A stretch of DNA of 64,000 bases, taken from Agrobacterium tumefaciens (GTDB taxonomy: Bacteria > Pseudomonadota > Alphaproteobacteria > Rhizobiales > Rhizobiaceae). Position numbers and translations under genes: made by a program. Of this stretch, positions 7,332-14,499 are shown piece after piece. Below the pieces are notes generated by a model that saw only the letters and a list, made by a program, of their open reading frames with translations, was not told where the DNA came from and searched no databases. The DNA lies in contig NZ_CP039903.1 in the NCBI RefSeq assembly GCF_005221385.1, positions 1,240,001 to 1,304,000 on the forward strand, read 5' to 3'. Each line of letters opens with the position of its first letter. The first letter of the stretch is position 1.

Positions 7332-7688
7332 ATGAACGCTGGTATGGAAAAGGGCTGGTACGACCGTTTAGTTGAGGCGATCAAAGCAGATGGACGCTCA
7401 GAAAGAGCGATCAGCCTGGAGGCTAAGTGCGGCCCGAACTACGTCCAGCAAATGATTAGTGACGGCAAGCGCCCTACTGTCGACAAACTGATGTCGCTGC
7501 TGGACGTATTAGGCGAGGCCAAGGCGTTCGAAATCCTCACAGGGCAAAAACTGGCAGACGAGGATCTTGAGTTTATCAGGCTTTCCGCCGGGCTCGATCC
7601 TGCTCAGAAGCGGGCCGCTCTGGCTTTTTTTCAGACGCTTTTAGAGCGGCAAGATACTCCAACGCCTTTTGGCGGTTCTCAGGAGTGA
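7332..7688 (+). CDS. Short HTH phage repressor lacking an autocleavage domain
   Basis: 118 residues from the ATG at 7332. Residues about 24-50 form a Cro/CI-type HTH (ERAISLEAKCGPNYVQQM, SDGKRPTVDKL). The C-terminus holds LDPAQKRAALAFFQTLLER (89-107), a common oligomerisation-type helix in XRE proteins. There is no S24/LexA-like peptidase region, so RecA-stimulated self-cleavage is not expected. A longer reading frame opening at a TTG at 7251 would run through the operators and overlap the divergent gene, so it is rejected. The gene is divergent from the Cro-like gene and bracketed by identical palindromes. No clear ribosome site is visible. Confidence 0.75.
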   Translation: MNAGMEKGWYDRLVEAIKADGRSERAISLEAKCGPNYVQQMISDGKRPTVDKLMSLLDVLGEAKAFEILTGQKLADEDLEFIRLSAGLDPAQKRAALAFFQTLLERQDTPTPFGGSQE

Positions 7689-7725
7689 GCTTCATCCAAA
7701 TATCCAGCAGAGCTTGAAAATCCAT
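7576..7725 (-). CDS. 49-codon gene antisense to the repressor 3' end, candidate SOS-induced anti-repressor
   Basis: The open frame from ATG 7725 to TGA 7576 encodes 49 residues. The centre, LTPENRQKALEYLAALKAS, resembles the repressor's own C-terminal segment LDPAQKRAALAFFQTLLER, although it comes from different DNA. The tail is highly charged (KKPERP...RARRKA). An AAAGGG-like ribosome site lies about 10 nt upstream. A LexA-type box is centred about 42 nt before the start, with a -35-like TTGCCA behind it. The last 113 bp overlap the repressor gene on the opposite strand. The idea that it disarms the repressor by mixed oligomers, or by antisense transcription, is inference. Confidence 0.5.
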   Translation of the reverse strand: MDFQALLDIWMKLTPENRQKALEYLAALKASEKKPERPASEQDRARRKA

Positions 7726-7759
7726 ATATCTACAACCCTTTCCCACGCCGAAAAATCTG

Positions 7760-7774
7760 GAACAAAATGAGAAC
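7760..7774. promoter_or_regulatory. LexA (SOS) box in the prophage switch region
   Basis: GAAC-N7-GAAC on the + strand, i.e. GTTC-tcatttt-GTTC on the - strand. This matches the alphaproteobacterial LexA box GTTC-N7-GTTC, also present here between ssb and uvrA. It lies upstream of the 49-codon antisense gene and 115 bp before the lipoprotein gene. Confidence 0.7.
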
Positions 7775-7888
7775 TATGGCAAGCGGGAACGAATCAAATC
7801 TAAACGAATAGTTAATTATTCACAGCACCCTTAAGTAGCACGCTGGAATTTAAGTAAGTTGTGATAAAGCTTAAAACGGGGGAATATC

Positions 7889-8311
7889 ATGAATGCATTG
7901 AAGTTTTTGACACTGGTCGGCGCTGTCGCTCTGGTCACGGCATGCGCAACTACAAGTGAGATGCCGCTGGCTCCGAACATGGTTCGGTTGGACACACAGG
8001 CCAGTGGCCTCTTGTTCACCTCGACCGCCGGACAGGCGACCTTGGTAAAGGCGGCGGAAGCGACCAAAAAACGCGGGTACAGCCACTTCCGTCTAACGGA
8101 TGCCACGACGGCGAGCGGGTCGCAATTCGTGGGGATGCAGGCGCAAACCTTTGGCTCATATAATAGCGGCTTCTATTCCGGCTCGACGACTTACACGCCG
8201 ATGCACGCGCCCACCGCGCATGTAGGCGTAACGGTCGTGATGTTCCATGCGAATGAAGCCGGTGCGCGCGGCGCTTTCAGCGTCGCTGACGTATTGAAGA
8301 AGAAATCGTAA
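7889..8311 (+). CDS. Small lipoprotein, probable lysogenic-conversion (moron) gene
   Basis: 140 residues. An N-terminal signal of about 18 residues ends in the lipobox LVTAC, with Cys19 the lipidated residue. The mature part contains RGYSHFRLTDA and a Tyr/Ser/Gly/Thr-rich stretch. It resembles the small CC0125/CC1285-type lipoproteins of Alphaproteobacteria, though I hold that name loosely. GGGGG lies 6 nt upstream of the start. It is flanked by regulatory DNA on both sides and a hairpin behind, so it is a free-standing transcription unit, typical of a gene expressed from a lysogen. Confidence 0.75.
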   Translation: MNALKFLTLVGAVALVTACATTSEMPLAPNMVRLDTQASGLLFTSTAGQATLVKAAEATKKRGYSHFRLTDATTASGSQFVGMQAQTFGSYNSGFYSGSTTYTPMHAPTAHVGVTVVMFHANEAGARGAFSVADVLKKKS

Positions 8312-8330
8312 CGGGCGCTCGCCCCGGCGA

Positions 8331-8356
8331 TTCGGGCGGCGGTTGCGCCGCCCGAA
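8331..8356 (+). terminator. Hairpin after the lipoprotein gene, possible terminator
   Basis: An 11-bp perfect stem (8331-8341 with 8346-8356) and a GTTG loop, only 19 nt after the lipoprotein stop. No U-run follows, so intrinsic termination is uncertain. Confidence 0.5.
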
Positions 8357-8362
8357 AACATC

Positions 8363-8378
8363 GCACGCAATAGCGTGC
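8363..8378. promoter_or_regulatory. Upstream operator copy at the rightward promoter
   Basis: GCACGCAATAGCGTGC, a perfect inverted repeat around AATA, identical in its 14-bp core to the copy at 7270-7283. It lies 31 bp upstream of the copy inside the promoter spacer. Confidence 0.7.
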
Positions 8379-8386
8379 ATTTCCAC

Positions 8387-8414
8387 TTGACGCGCACGCA
8401 ATAGCGTGTAAATC
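8387..8414 (+). promoter_or_regulatory. Rightward phage promoter with operator palindrome in its spacer
   Basis: -35 TTGACG (8387-8392), a 16-nt spacer and -10-like TAAATC (8409-8414). The spacer holds the palindrome CACGCAATAGCGTG (8395-8408). The geometry matches the leftward promoter base for base. It would drive the operon starting at 8470. Confidence 0.65.
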
Positions 8415-8469
8415 TCACTCCATCGAAGGTTGCTTCGCCGCAACCGGATTTGCCGATGGAGATAGACGA

Positions 8470-8589
8470 ATGCGAAGCCTGCTTGCTTTTGCGGGAGCGA
8501 TATCGCTTGCCCTGATTTTCCACGCCGATGACGGCATGAGCCGCTGCACCGCGTCCGCCGCGACGTGCCACGCCACCTTGAACCGTTGA
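8470..8589 (+). CDS. 39-residue peptide with hydrophobic N-terminus
   Basis: The open frame starts MRSLLAFAGAISLALIFHA, which looks like a signal peptide or short membrane anchor. The remaining 20 residues contain two Cys. GGAG is 8 nt before the ATG. It is the first gene after the rightward promoter. The peptide may be secreted or membrane-held; no family recognised. Confidence 0.5.
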   Translation: MRSLLAFAGAISLALIFHADDGMSRCTASAATCHATLNR

Positions 8590-8597
8590 GGTGCGTG

Positions 8598-8906
8598 ATG
8601 AAATCTTGGACCTGCACCAACTGCGGCCTCGTCGAGCGTCTCAACCACTTCTTCCCTGACAGCTGCTCCGCCTGTGGCGGATCTATGATCTGCGACGACG
8701 GGCGCACCACCAACAGCATCCGCGAGCCTGAAATTACCGATTGCTTCGATCTGCTGAACGACGCGGCAGAAGGCGATGCAGCGGCCAACGTCATTCTCTG
8801 GCAGGAGTGCGCTCCGCCCTCGGTCTACAAGAAGCACATGATCGAAGATCTGCTGTTGCAGAACCGCATGGAGATGATGCAGGCGATCTTCGGGAATGCC
8901 GCATGA
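8598..8906 (+). CDS. Zinc-ribbon phage protein
   Basis: 102 residues. The N-terminus is a four-Cys zinc ribbon (CTNCG near 5-9 and CSACGG near 24-29). The rest is acidic and helical. GAGG precedes the ATG at 8598, and the end overlaps the next gene by ATGA. Such early phage zinc ribbons often contact nucleic acid or polymerase, but nothing here fixes the role. Confidence 0.7.
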   Translation: MKSWTCTNCGLVERLNHFFPDSCSACGGSMICDDGRTTNSIREPEITDCFDLLNDAAEGDAAANVILWQECAPPSVYKKHMIEDLLLQNRMEMMQAIFGNAA

Positions 8907-9190
8907 GCGAGCTTCCCCCGTATCACGTCGCGGCGGGCGTCGCGCTCGCCGCTGCCTCCGGCCTTTCCCCCTCCCTCAACGTCCAGCAACTCATTGCCTA
9001 CATCGCGCTGCGCGACCTTTACCCCACCGCGTCAATGGTGTCGCTCGGCCTCGTGGTTCATTACCCCGCGCCGAACTTCGCCGAGGCGATGGCCAAGCTT
9101 CACCTGTTCGCCGATGTCATCACGGCGGTGGACGTCGATCACGTGATTGGAACGATCGTCGCACCTCTCTACGGCGAGAGGGCGAACTGA
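8903..9190 (+). CDS. Phage protein of unknown function
   Basis: 95 residues, hydrophobic and helical with Ala-rich stretches (VAAGVALAAASGLS, FADVITAVDVDHVIG). No clear transmembrane anchor and no recognised family. The start overlaps the previous stop by ATGA. Confidence 0.6.
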   Translation: MSELPPYHVAAGVALAAASGLSPSLNVQQLIAYIALRDLYPTASMVSLGLVVHYPAPNFAEAMAKLHLFADVITAVDVDHVIGTIVAPLYGERAN

Positions 9191-9191
9191 C

Positions 9192-9773
9192 GTGAGCAAG
9201 CATTCCAACTTTCCCCGCAACAAGCACGATGAGTATCTGACACCCTATGAGGCCGCTTTGCCCCTGCGCAGGTTCCTCGAGGGCGTCGAGACATTCGCCG
9301 AACCGTGCCATGGCGATGGCCGGCTGATCCGCTGGTTGGAAAGCTTTGACCTTTCGTGCGTCCACAGCGGCGACATTCAAGATGGTGTTGATGCCCTGAC
9401 CGATCCGTGGCTGGAACACGCGCGGCCCGACGTGATCATCACCAACCCGCCCTACACCTGGCAGATCCTCGAGGCGATGATCCGGAAGTTCATGAGGATC
9501 GCGCCGACCTGGCTCCTTCTGGAAGCCGATTTCGCGTTCAACCTGCAAAGCGCGAACTTCATGCCGATGTGCACCGACATCGTGCCAATCGGCCGTGTGC
9601 GCTGGTTCGCGGAGACGGAACACGACAGCAAGGACAACTTCGCTTGGTTTCGTTTCGACTACCAGCACCGCCGCGGGCCGGTAATGCACATCATGCAGCT
9701 GATCGACAAGCGGCGCATCCGCAAGATGGCGCGGCCGGAGATTGAATTTCCGGAGTTCGAAAATGCTGCCTGA
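9192..9773 (+). CDS. DNA N6-adenine methyltransferase-like protein
   Basis: 193 residues from a GTG at 9192, directly after the previous stop. The SAM-binding motif region is AEPCHGDGRL (37-46) and the catalytic motif NPPY lies at 85-88 in VIITNPPYTW. Both belong to Rossmann-type adenine-N6 methyltransferases. The protein is short and has no visible target-recognition domain. Phage enzymes of this kind modify their own DNA against restriction. It may instead be a degenerate relative without activity. A second enzyme of the same general class is at 15409-16161. Confidence 0.7.
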   Translation: MSKHSNFPRNKHDEYLTPYEAALPLRRFLEGVETFAEPCHGDGRLIRWLESFDLSCVHSGDIQDGVDALTDPWLEHARPDVIITNPPYTWQILEAMIRKFMRIAPTWLLLEADFAFNLQSANFMPMCTDIVPIGRVRWFAETEHDSKDNFAWFRFDYQHRRGPVMHIMQLIDKRRIRKMARPEIEFPEFENAA

Positions 9774-9981
9774 CCTTTCCGCCCCCGTCACGCTGCTGGG
9801 CAGCCTGTTTTTCGCGGTCTCGGCCTTCGGGCTGGGCTGGCTGATCGGCCGCGCCCATCGCGCGCTCCAGCGCCGTAACCAGATCAACTACATCGAGGCG
9901 ATCCGCCAAGGGATGCTGCGCCAGGCCGCGGCTGACGATCATCACCACCGCGCCCGCATGGGCCTCACTCAAGGAGACTGA
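9763..9981 (+). CDS. Small single-pass membrane protein
   Basis: 72 residues. One transmembrane segment (about 10-30, LLGSLFFAVSAFGLGWLIG) is followed by a basic stretch and a soluble tail with a His cluster (DDHHHRAR). It overlaps the methyltransferase gene by 11 nt. Function unknown. Confidence 0.65.
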   Translation: MLPDLSAPVTLLGSLFFAVSAFGLGWLIGRAHRALQRRNQINYIEAIRQGMLRQAAADDHHHRARMGLTQGD

Positions 9982-9982
9982 A

Positions 9983-10399
9983 ATGCTCGATACCGCACAG
10001 CACGCAAAGAAGCCTAACGCAGTGGATGTCCATGTCGGCGCGCTGATCCGTGCCCGCCGCAAGGTCATGGGCATGAGCCAGACCACGTTGGCCGATTCAG
10101 TCGGCATCACGTTCCAGCAGGTCCAGAAATACGAAAAGGGCGTGAACCGCGTCGGCGCGAGCCGGTTGCAGCAGATCGCCGACACCCTCGGCGTGAGCCC
10201 CGCCTATTTCTTCGAAGATGCTCCGACTCATGGCGTGTCCAACAACGTCGAAAAAGACGAGGCCATTGCCTTCATGCAGAGCCCTGATGGCGTCCGCCTC
10301 GCGCGCCTCTGGATGAAGATCGGCGACGGCAAAGCCCGCCGCCAGCTTCTTGGCGTGATCGAACTCGTCGCGGCGCGCGGTTGCGCCGAGGAAATCTAA
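9983..10399 (+). CDS. XRE-family regulator resembling rhizobial PraR/PhrR
   Basis: 138 residues. Residues about 17-75 form the HTH_3 domain (IRARRKVMGMSQTTLADSVG, then FQQVQKYEKGVNRVGASRL) and FFED follows. This closely follows the chromosomal rhizobial regulators of the PraR/PhrR type. The C-terminal part is helical. AAGGAG precedes the ATG at 9983. Within the rightward operon it could control late phage promoters or host PraR targets. It is not the main repressor by position. Confidence 0.8.
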   Translation: MLDTAQHAKKPNAVDVHVGALIRARRKVMGMSQTTLADSVGITFQQVQKYEKGVNRVGASRLQQIADTLGVSPAYFFEDAPTHGVSNNVEKDEAIAFMQSPDGVRLARLWMKIGDGKARRQLLGVIELVAARGCAEEI

Positions 10400-10420
10400 T
10401 CTCAAACCTGAGGACTTCTC

Positions 10421-11302
10421 ATGAAGCCATTGATTGTATTAGCGGCTATTGCCGTTGCATGCCTCTCAATTGAGGCCAAGGCCGCATCTATCCGGCTTTG
10501 CACCGGGGCCGAAAGCGGCAATTACTTCGCCGCGGGTGACGCCGTGGCGAAGATGGCGGGCAAATCGCTCAGCGTGGTCAACGTGCCGACCGAAGGCACG
10601 ATTGATAACCTCGAGCGGGTCCTCGATCTCGACCCCACCGACCCGCAGGCCTGCGACGCGATGATCGGCCAGCCCGACGGCCCGGTGTTCGTCGGCCGCT
10701 CCTCCCCGGCCAAGGTGAAGAATCTCCGGCAGGTCGCAACGCTGCACCGGGAATATCTGCATGTCCTGTGCGGCAAGAAATCCGGCGTGGATGACCTTTC
10801 GGACCTGCCAGACGATCCGGCCAAGTATTCCGTCGCGATCGGCGAACCCGGCAGCGGCGCGTGGCTGATCTGGCAGAACATCGTTGCCGAGGACGAATCC
10901 TACGGAAAGGTGCCGGTTCGCAATGAAGGTGGCGTTCTCGCGCTCTCTGCCGTCTCGAGCGGCGAAACGACGTGCATGCTCGTGCCCGCGGGCATCAAGA
11001 ACGGCACCGTCAATGAGGCCGATCAGGTCTATGGCGATACCGTGCTTCTGGCTGGCGCCAACGATCGGGACTTCGACGATGCGACGGATATCAAGGGCGA
11101 CCCGCTCTACGAATATCGCGACATCCCGAAGGGCACCTATCCCAAGTCTCTGCAGGCGGGCTGGTTCTCATCGCGCAGCACCATCTCTTGGCCCGCCGCC
11201 ATCTTCGTCAACACGGATCGGATCGACGCCAAAACCCTGCCCGCCTTCGTGTCGGCAGCGGCGCGGGCCGCCCAGGGCGTGAAAGCGGAGTATGGCAATT
11301 GA
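10421..11302 (+). CDS. TAXI-like periplasmic solute-binding protein carried by the prophage
   Basis: 293 residues with an N-terminal signal peptide (about 1-21, ending AKA-A). The mature protein begins IRLCTGAESGNYFAAGDAV, the opening of TAXI/TRAP-type substrate-binding proteins. Later segments such as YSVAIGEPGSGA and STISWPAAIFVN also fit a periplasmic binding-protein fold. No TRAP permease genes are near, which is odd for this family. It may act alone as a secreted decoy, exclusion factor or lysis helper. Its place inside the phage operon and similar base composition argue for a long-standing phage gene. Confidence 0.7.
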   Translation: MKPLIVLAAIAVACLSIEAKAASIRLCTGAESGNYFAAGDAVAKMAGKSLSVVNVPTEGTIDNLERVLDLDPTDPQACDAMIGQPDGPVFVGRSSPAKVKNLRQVATLHREYLHVLCGKKSGVDDLSDLPDDPAKYSVAIGEPGSGAWLIWQNIVAEDESYGKVPVRNEGGVLALSAVSSGETTCMLVPAGIKNGTVNEADQVYGDTVLLAGANDRDFDDATDIKGDPLYEYRDIPKGTYPKSLQAGWFSSRSTISWPAAIFVNTDRIDAKTLPAFVSAAARAAQGVKAEYGN

Positions 11303-11469
11303 TCGCCCGGTTGAAAGCCGCGGTGAGGAATCGGACTTCGGAGATTATCGGTGTGACCGCGATCGCCATTTGCCTCCTCATGATCATCACCGGGCCGATC
11401 ATCGACTTCTTCCTCTGCCTTTGCCTGCTGGGCCTCCTGCACCTGGCTATCTGGCTCGGCAAGCGCTGA
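11299..11469 (+). CDS. Small membrane protein with two hydrophobic segments
   Basis: 56 residues. The start is taken as the TTG at 11299, which overlaps the upstream stop as TTGA. Two hydrophobic runs (EIIGVTAIAICLLMIITG and DFFLCLCLLGLLHLAIW) are separated by a short turn. It is co-transcribed with the TAXI-like protein and could be its membrane partner or a holin-like protein. Both roles are guesses. Confidence 0.5.
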   Translation: MIARLKAAVRNRTSEIIGVTAIAICLLMIITGPIIDFFLCLCLLGLLHLAIWLGKR

Positions 11470-11531
11470 CCCGCTCCGGTTTCCCCGCCTGCCTTCGGGC
11501 GGGGTTTCCTGAACAGGTCATGGAGATTGAT

Positions 11532-12053
11532 ATGACGGAAATAGCGAAAATCCCCCCTCGGCCCAAGTATCACGACCCCGTGGTCGTGGAGCGGGCAGTT
11601 GAGCGGTTGGTGAAGCCGGTCCAAGAATGGATAGACCTTCGCGCACAGTTCCAGCCCAAGGATCTTAAATCCCAGCTGACAGATTGCATCCACAACAATG
11701 GCTATGAATACGCCAAGGAGCTGGAGGAGCGTTACGGCTGGGAACCTGATAGCGCCCTTGTCGAGTGCTTGGACAGGCTGGACATCCAAAGCGCGCATCA
11801 ACATGTGGTTCGGGCGTGGGTCACGCTCTACAGCGTAAAAATCCCCTTCAATATCGGAGATCGCGTCTGCACCCCGACGCTTCGAGCCGGAACGGTCAAG
11901 GATTTCGACCGATCGACGGCGCAGCTCGCCGTACAGAGCGACGAGAACCGCGACGAGGGCAAGGATTACAGAACCCTCATCGACTTCGAGGACGCTATTC
12001 CGATCCTCGGCACCATTGGCGAAGCTGCGCCGGCCGAAGGCGGTGCGGCATGA
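11532..12053 (+). CDS. Phage protein of unknown function
   Basis: 173 residues. The N-terminal half is helical. The C-terminal part (about 105-160) looks like a small beta-barrel: FNIGDRVCTP, AGTVKDFD, AQLAVQSDE. The ATG at 11532 has GGAG 6 nt upstream; an ATG at 11520 is the alternative. No family recognised. Confidence 0.65.
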   Translation: MTEIAKIPPRPKYHDPVVVERAVERLVKPVQEWIDLRAQFQPKDLKSQLTDCIHNNGYEYAKELEERYGWEPDSALVECLDRLDIQSAHQHVVRAWVTLYSVKIPFNIGDRVCTPTLRAGTVKDFDRSTAQLAVQSDENRDEGKDYRTLIDFEDAIPILGTIGEAAPAEGGAA

Positions 12054-12304
12054 GCCACCGCGTCACCAGTCGAGACCCTCTCAAGCGGCACCGTCAGAAG
12101 ATCGTCGAGGCCTCTGACATCGCGGAGAACGTCTACTTCGCGGAGATGCAGCGCGGCGCTATGACGTGCGACGCATTCCATCTCGCATTTTGCCGCGCCC
12201 TCCGCTCCGGAATCGTCGAGACCGCTATCGAGGTCAGTCAGCTTCCAGACGGTGAAGCGCTCCTAGCGCGCCTTGCGCAAGAGGCGGAAGGCGGCGAAGC
12301 ATGA
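12050..12304 (+). CDS. Small phage protein of unknown function
   Basis: 84 residues, helical, with a basic N-terminus and acidic C-terminus. It overlaps both neighbours by ATGA. No family recognised. Confidence 0.6.
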   Translation: MSHRVTSRDPLKRHRQKIVEASDIAENVYFAEMQRGAMTCDAFHLAFCRALRSGIVETAIEVSQLPDGEALLARLAQEAEGGEA

Positions 12305-13008
12305 CTGACCGCCCGATCCTGTTCAGCCGCGAAATGGTGCGCGCCCTTCTGGCCGGTCGCAAGACGCAGACGCGGCGGGTCATTGAGCCCTACATGGTTG
12401 CTTTTGGCGATAGTCCGCTTCCGAATGACGTCGTTTCATTCACGGTCGTTGACGCGTCCGGCCGACGCGTCGCGTCACCTCCTTTCCGTCCGCGCGTTGC
12501 GGTGGGCGATCGCCTATACGTTCTCGAAACTCACTATCGCTACGGCCATTGGGAGCCGAAGGGCGCGGCAAAGACCAAGCTGGGCAAACAGAAATGGCAG
12601 TTCGTCGAGGATTCGGACGAGGTCATTTTCGATGCCCCTGAGGTCTTCCGCCGCGGCATGCACAACGCGGATCCTCACACGCCGGCATGGCATAAGCGAA
12701 CCGCCCGCTTCATGTTCAAGAAGCACTCCCGCCTGACGCTCGAGGTGACGAACGTCAAGGTCGAGCGTCTGCAGGACATCAGCGCCGACGACGCCCGCGC
12801 AGAGGGGCTGCAAAAGCTACCGGCAACGGGCCGGTATGTCGTCGAGAAAGGCGACCAGTATTTCGGCCAAGCCTCTCACAATCCCCGTGAGGTGTTCCAG
12901 ATGCTTTGGGACCGGATCAACGGTGAAGGAGCGTGGGACGCCAATCCGTGGGTGATTGCCTACACCTTCGTCACGATCCACGCGAACATCGACAAGGTGG
13001 CGGCATGA
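12301..13008 (+). CDS. ASCH-like phage protein
   Basis: 235 residues. The opening PILFSREMVRALLAGRKTQT followed by RR is the hallmark of a phage protein group related to the ASCH (YqfB-like) beta-barrel superfamily, which binds RNA or modified nucleosides. A later segment KVERLQDISADDARAEG is also typical of the group. The sequence ends with a Trp-rich stretch (MLWDRINGEGAWDANPWV). Function in phages is unknown. The start overlaps the upstream stop by ATGA. Confidence 0.7.
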   Translation: MTDRPILFSREMVRALLAGRKTQTRRVIEPYMVAFGDSPLPNDVVSFTVVDASGRRVASPPFRPRVAVGDRLYVLETHYRYGHWEPKGAAKTKLGKQKWQFVEDSDEVIFDAPEVFRRGMHNADPHTPAWHKRTARFMFKKHSRLTLEVTNVKVERLQDISADDARAEGLQKLPATGRYVVEKGDQYFGQASHNPREVFQMLWDRINGEGAWDANPWVIAYTFVTIHANIDKVAA

Positions 13009-13430
13009 GCTATTCCACCTTCGATGACCTGCCTCGCCGGAATCGCCGCCTGATCCTGCGCGACGAGGGCATAGCCCGCCGCGCCGGAAAATGGAGCAAG
13101 TGGGAAACTCTCAAGCTCCCTCGAGGCACTGTCCATCCGCACGGATGGACTGCCGATATCACCACGGCGCACCGCAACAACGTGTTCAGCGTGCTGGATC
13201 GGACCCTGCCCGATGGCACGCGCCACCTGGCTATCACGTCGCTCTCTGGCGTGCGGCCGACATGGCCGGAGATGCAGCGCATCAAGGACGAGATAGCCGG
13301 TCCCGACGCCACCGCGGTCGAGGTCTACCCGCCTCGAGCTGAAATCGTCGATGACGCGGACATGTATCACCTGTGGGTGCTGCCAGCGCCCCTTCCTTTC
13401 TCTCTGTTCCCGAGGACGAGCAATGACTGA
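13005..13430 (+). CDS. Phage protein, possibly DUF7694 family
   Basis: 141 residues. The C-terminal region has RHLAITSLSGVRPTWPEMQR, then VEVYPPRAE and YHLWVLP. I associate this pattern with the DUF7694 family of phage-borne proteins, with moderate certainty. The start at 13005 overlaps the ASCH-like gene by ATGA. Confidence 0.6.
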   Translation: MSYSTFDDLPRRNRRLILRDEGIARRAGKWSKWETLKLPRGTVHPHGWTADITTAHRNNVFSVLDRTLPDGTRHLAITSLSGVRPTWPEMQRIKDEIAGPDATAVEVYPPRAEIVDDADMYHLWVLPAPLPFSLFPRTSND

Positions 13431-14115
13431 ACCCGCAAACCTGCAAGACTACATTCTGGCCGAAGTGACGCGCAAAACGTCGGAAGAGCATATCCGCAAG
13501 CTAATCGACAAGAAGATCGACGAGGCGATCCAGAGCGCGGTCGATGACGAGTTCAGATACGGCGGAAACGTCAAAAAACAGCTTACCACGGCAGTGGGAG
13601 CGGCGCTTTCGATCGGTGACAAGATCGACGTTCCCGCCTACGGCGTAATGGTCATGGCGCTGCTGCGCGAGAAGTTGGACGCAAACATCACTGAGCTGCT
13701 CAACGTAAAGCTCGCCTCCGAAATGCAGGAACTGCTCCAAATCGCACCGAAAGAGCTGAAATTCTCAGCCGTTCTCGAAAAGATGATTGAGCAAGCAAAG
13801 GAGGGATCGGACACCCCTTGGGGAAAAATCGCCGTCTTTATCGAAGAGAGCGATTCATCGTACCTAGCTGGTTGCTATCACGTCGGTATCGATCCGGACG
13901 GCGATACCCGCAAACGCTATGAGTGCGAGACGCAATTCTACGTCGACAATAAAGGCAAAGTTTCAGGCCTCTCCATAAACCGCCGAGACGTGGCTAAGGT
14001 GATCGGCATGGGTAGCTATTGGGGCTACCAGAAGATGGTTTTCTCGGCCTACGCCTGCGGCTCTATGCTCATCATGGATGAACTCGATCCTTCCCTCGAA
14101 TACGGGGAGTATTGA
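13423..14115 (+). CDS. Phage protein of unknown function
   Basis: 230 residues. A helical N-terminal part rich in Lys/Glu/Ile (EEHIRKLIDKKIDEAIQ) is followed by a mixed C-terminal domain with WGKIAVFIEESDSSYLAG. The ATG at 13423 overlaps the previous gene by 8 nt. No family recognised. Confidence 0.65.
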   Translation: MTEPANLQDYILAEVTRKTSEEHIRKLIDKKIDEAIQSAVDDEFRYGGNVKKQLTTAVGAALSIGDKIDVPAYGVMVMALLREKLDANITELLNVKLASEMQELLQIAPKELKFSAVLEKMIEQAKEGSDTPWGKIAVFIEESDSSYLAGCYHVGIDPDGDTRKRYECETQFYVDNKGKVSGLSINRRDVAKVIGMGSYWGYQKMVFSAYACGSMLIMDELDPSLEYGEY

Positions 14116-14118
14116 GCC

Positions 14119-14499
14119 TTGACTAGAGATGATGCGCGGGCGTTGTTCGCCGCAACTGACCTCACTTTCGCTGATTTGCTGCCCAGCGATTTGAAAGCCC
14201 TCAAAAACGAACTGGACGCCTCGCTTCGGGCGTCCGGCTTGATGGATGGCACCTTCCGAATGAGGCCAAGGGTTCAGTTTTTTGACTGGCCTGCAGGCTG
14301 GGCCGCCCTGAGATGCGATTCCCGGCACTTCGAAAACCGTGAGGCGGTCTCATTTAACCCCGGCGGCTTTATCGGCCTTGCCGGCTGGGCTGACGACACA
14401 AATATTCAACCTGTCTTGGAGGGCTTCGTCAGCTGGTGCAAGAAACTGCCGCCGATCATAGCAGCCCGCGTCTTGGTGTCGGAGGCCGCCCATGGCTGA
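14119..14499 (+). CDS. Phage protein of unknown function, TTG start
   Basis: 126 residues. The start is a TTG with GGGGAG 9 nt upstream, three bases after the previous stop. It has the segment FFDWPAGWAALRCDSRHFE and an Ile/Gly-rich centre. No family recognised. Confidence 0.6.
   Translation: MTRDDARALFAATDLTFADLLPSDLKALKNELDASLRASGLMDGTFRMRPRVQFFDWPAGWAALRCDSRHFENREAVSFNPGGFIGLAGWADDTNIQPVLEGFVSWCKKLPPIIAARVLVSEAAHG

Noticed and set aside
7829..7880. CtrA boxes (TTAA-N7-TTAA) before the lipoprotein gene
   Set aside because: Three TTAA are present but spaced by 15 and 17 bases, not 7.
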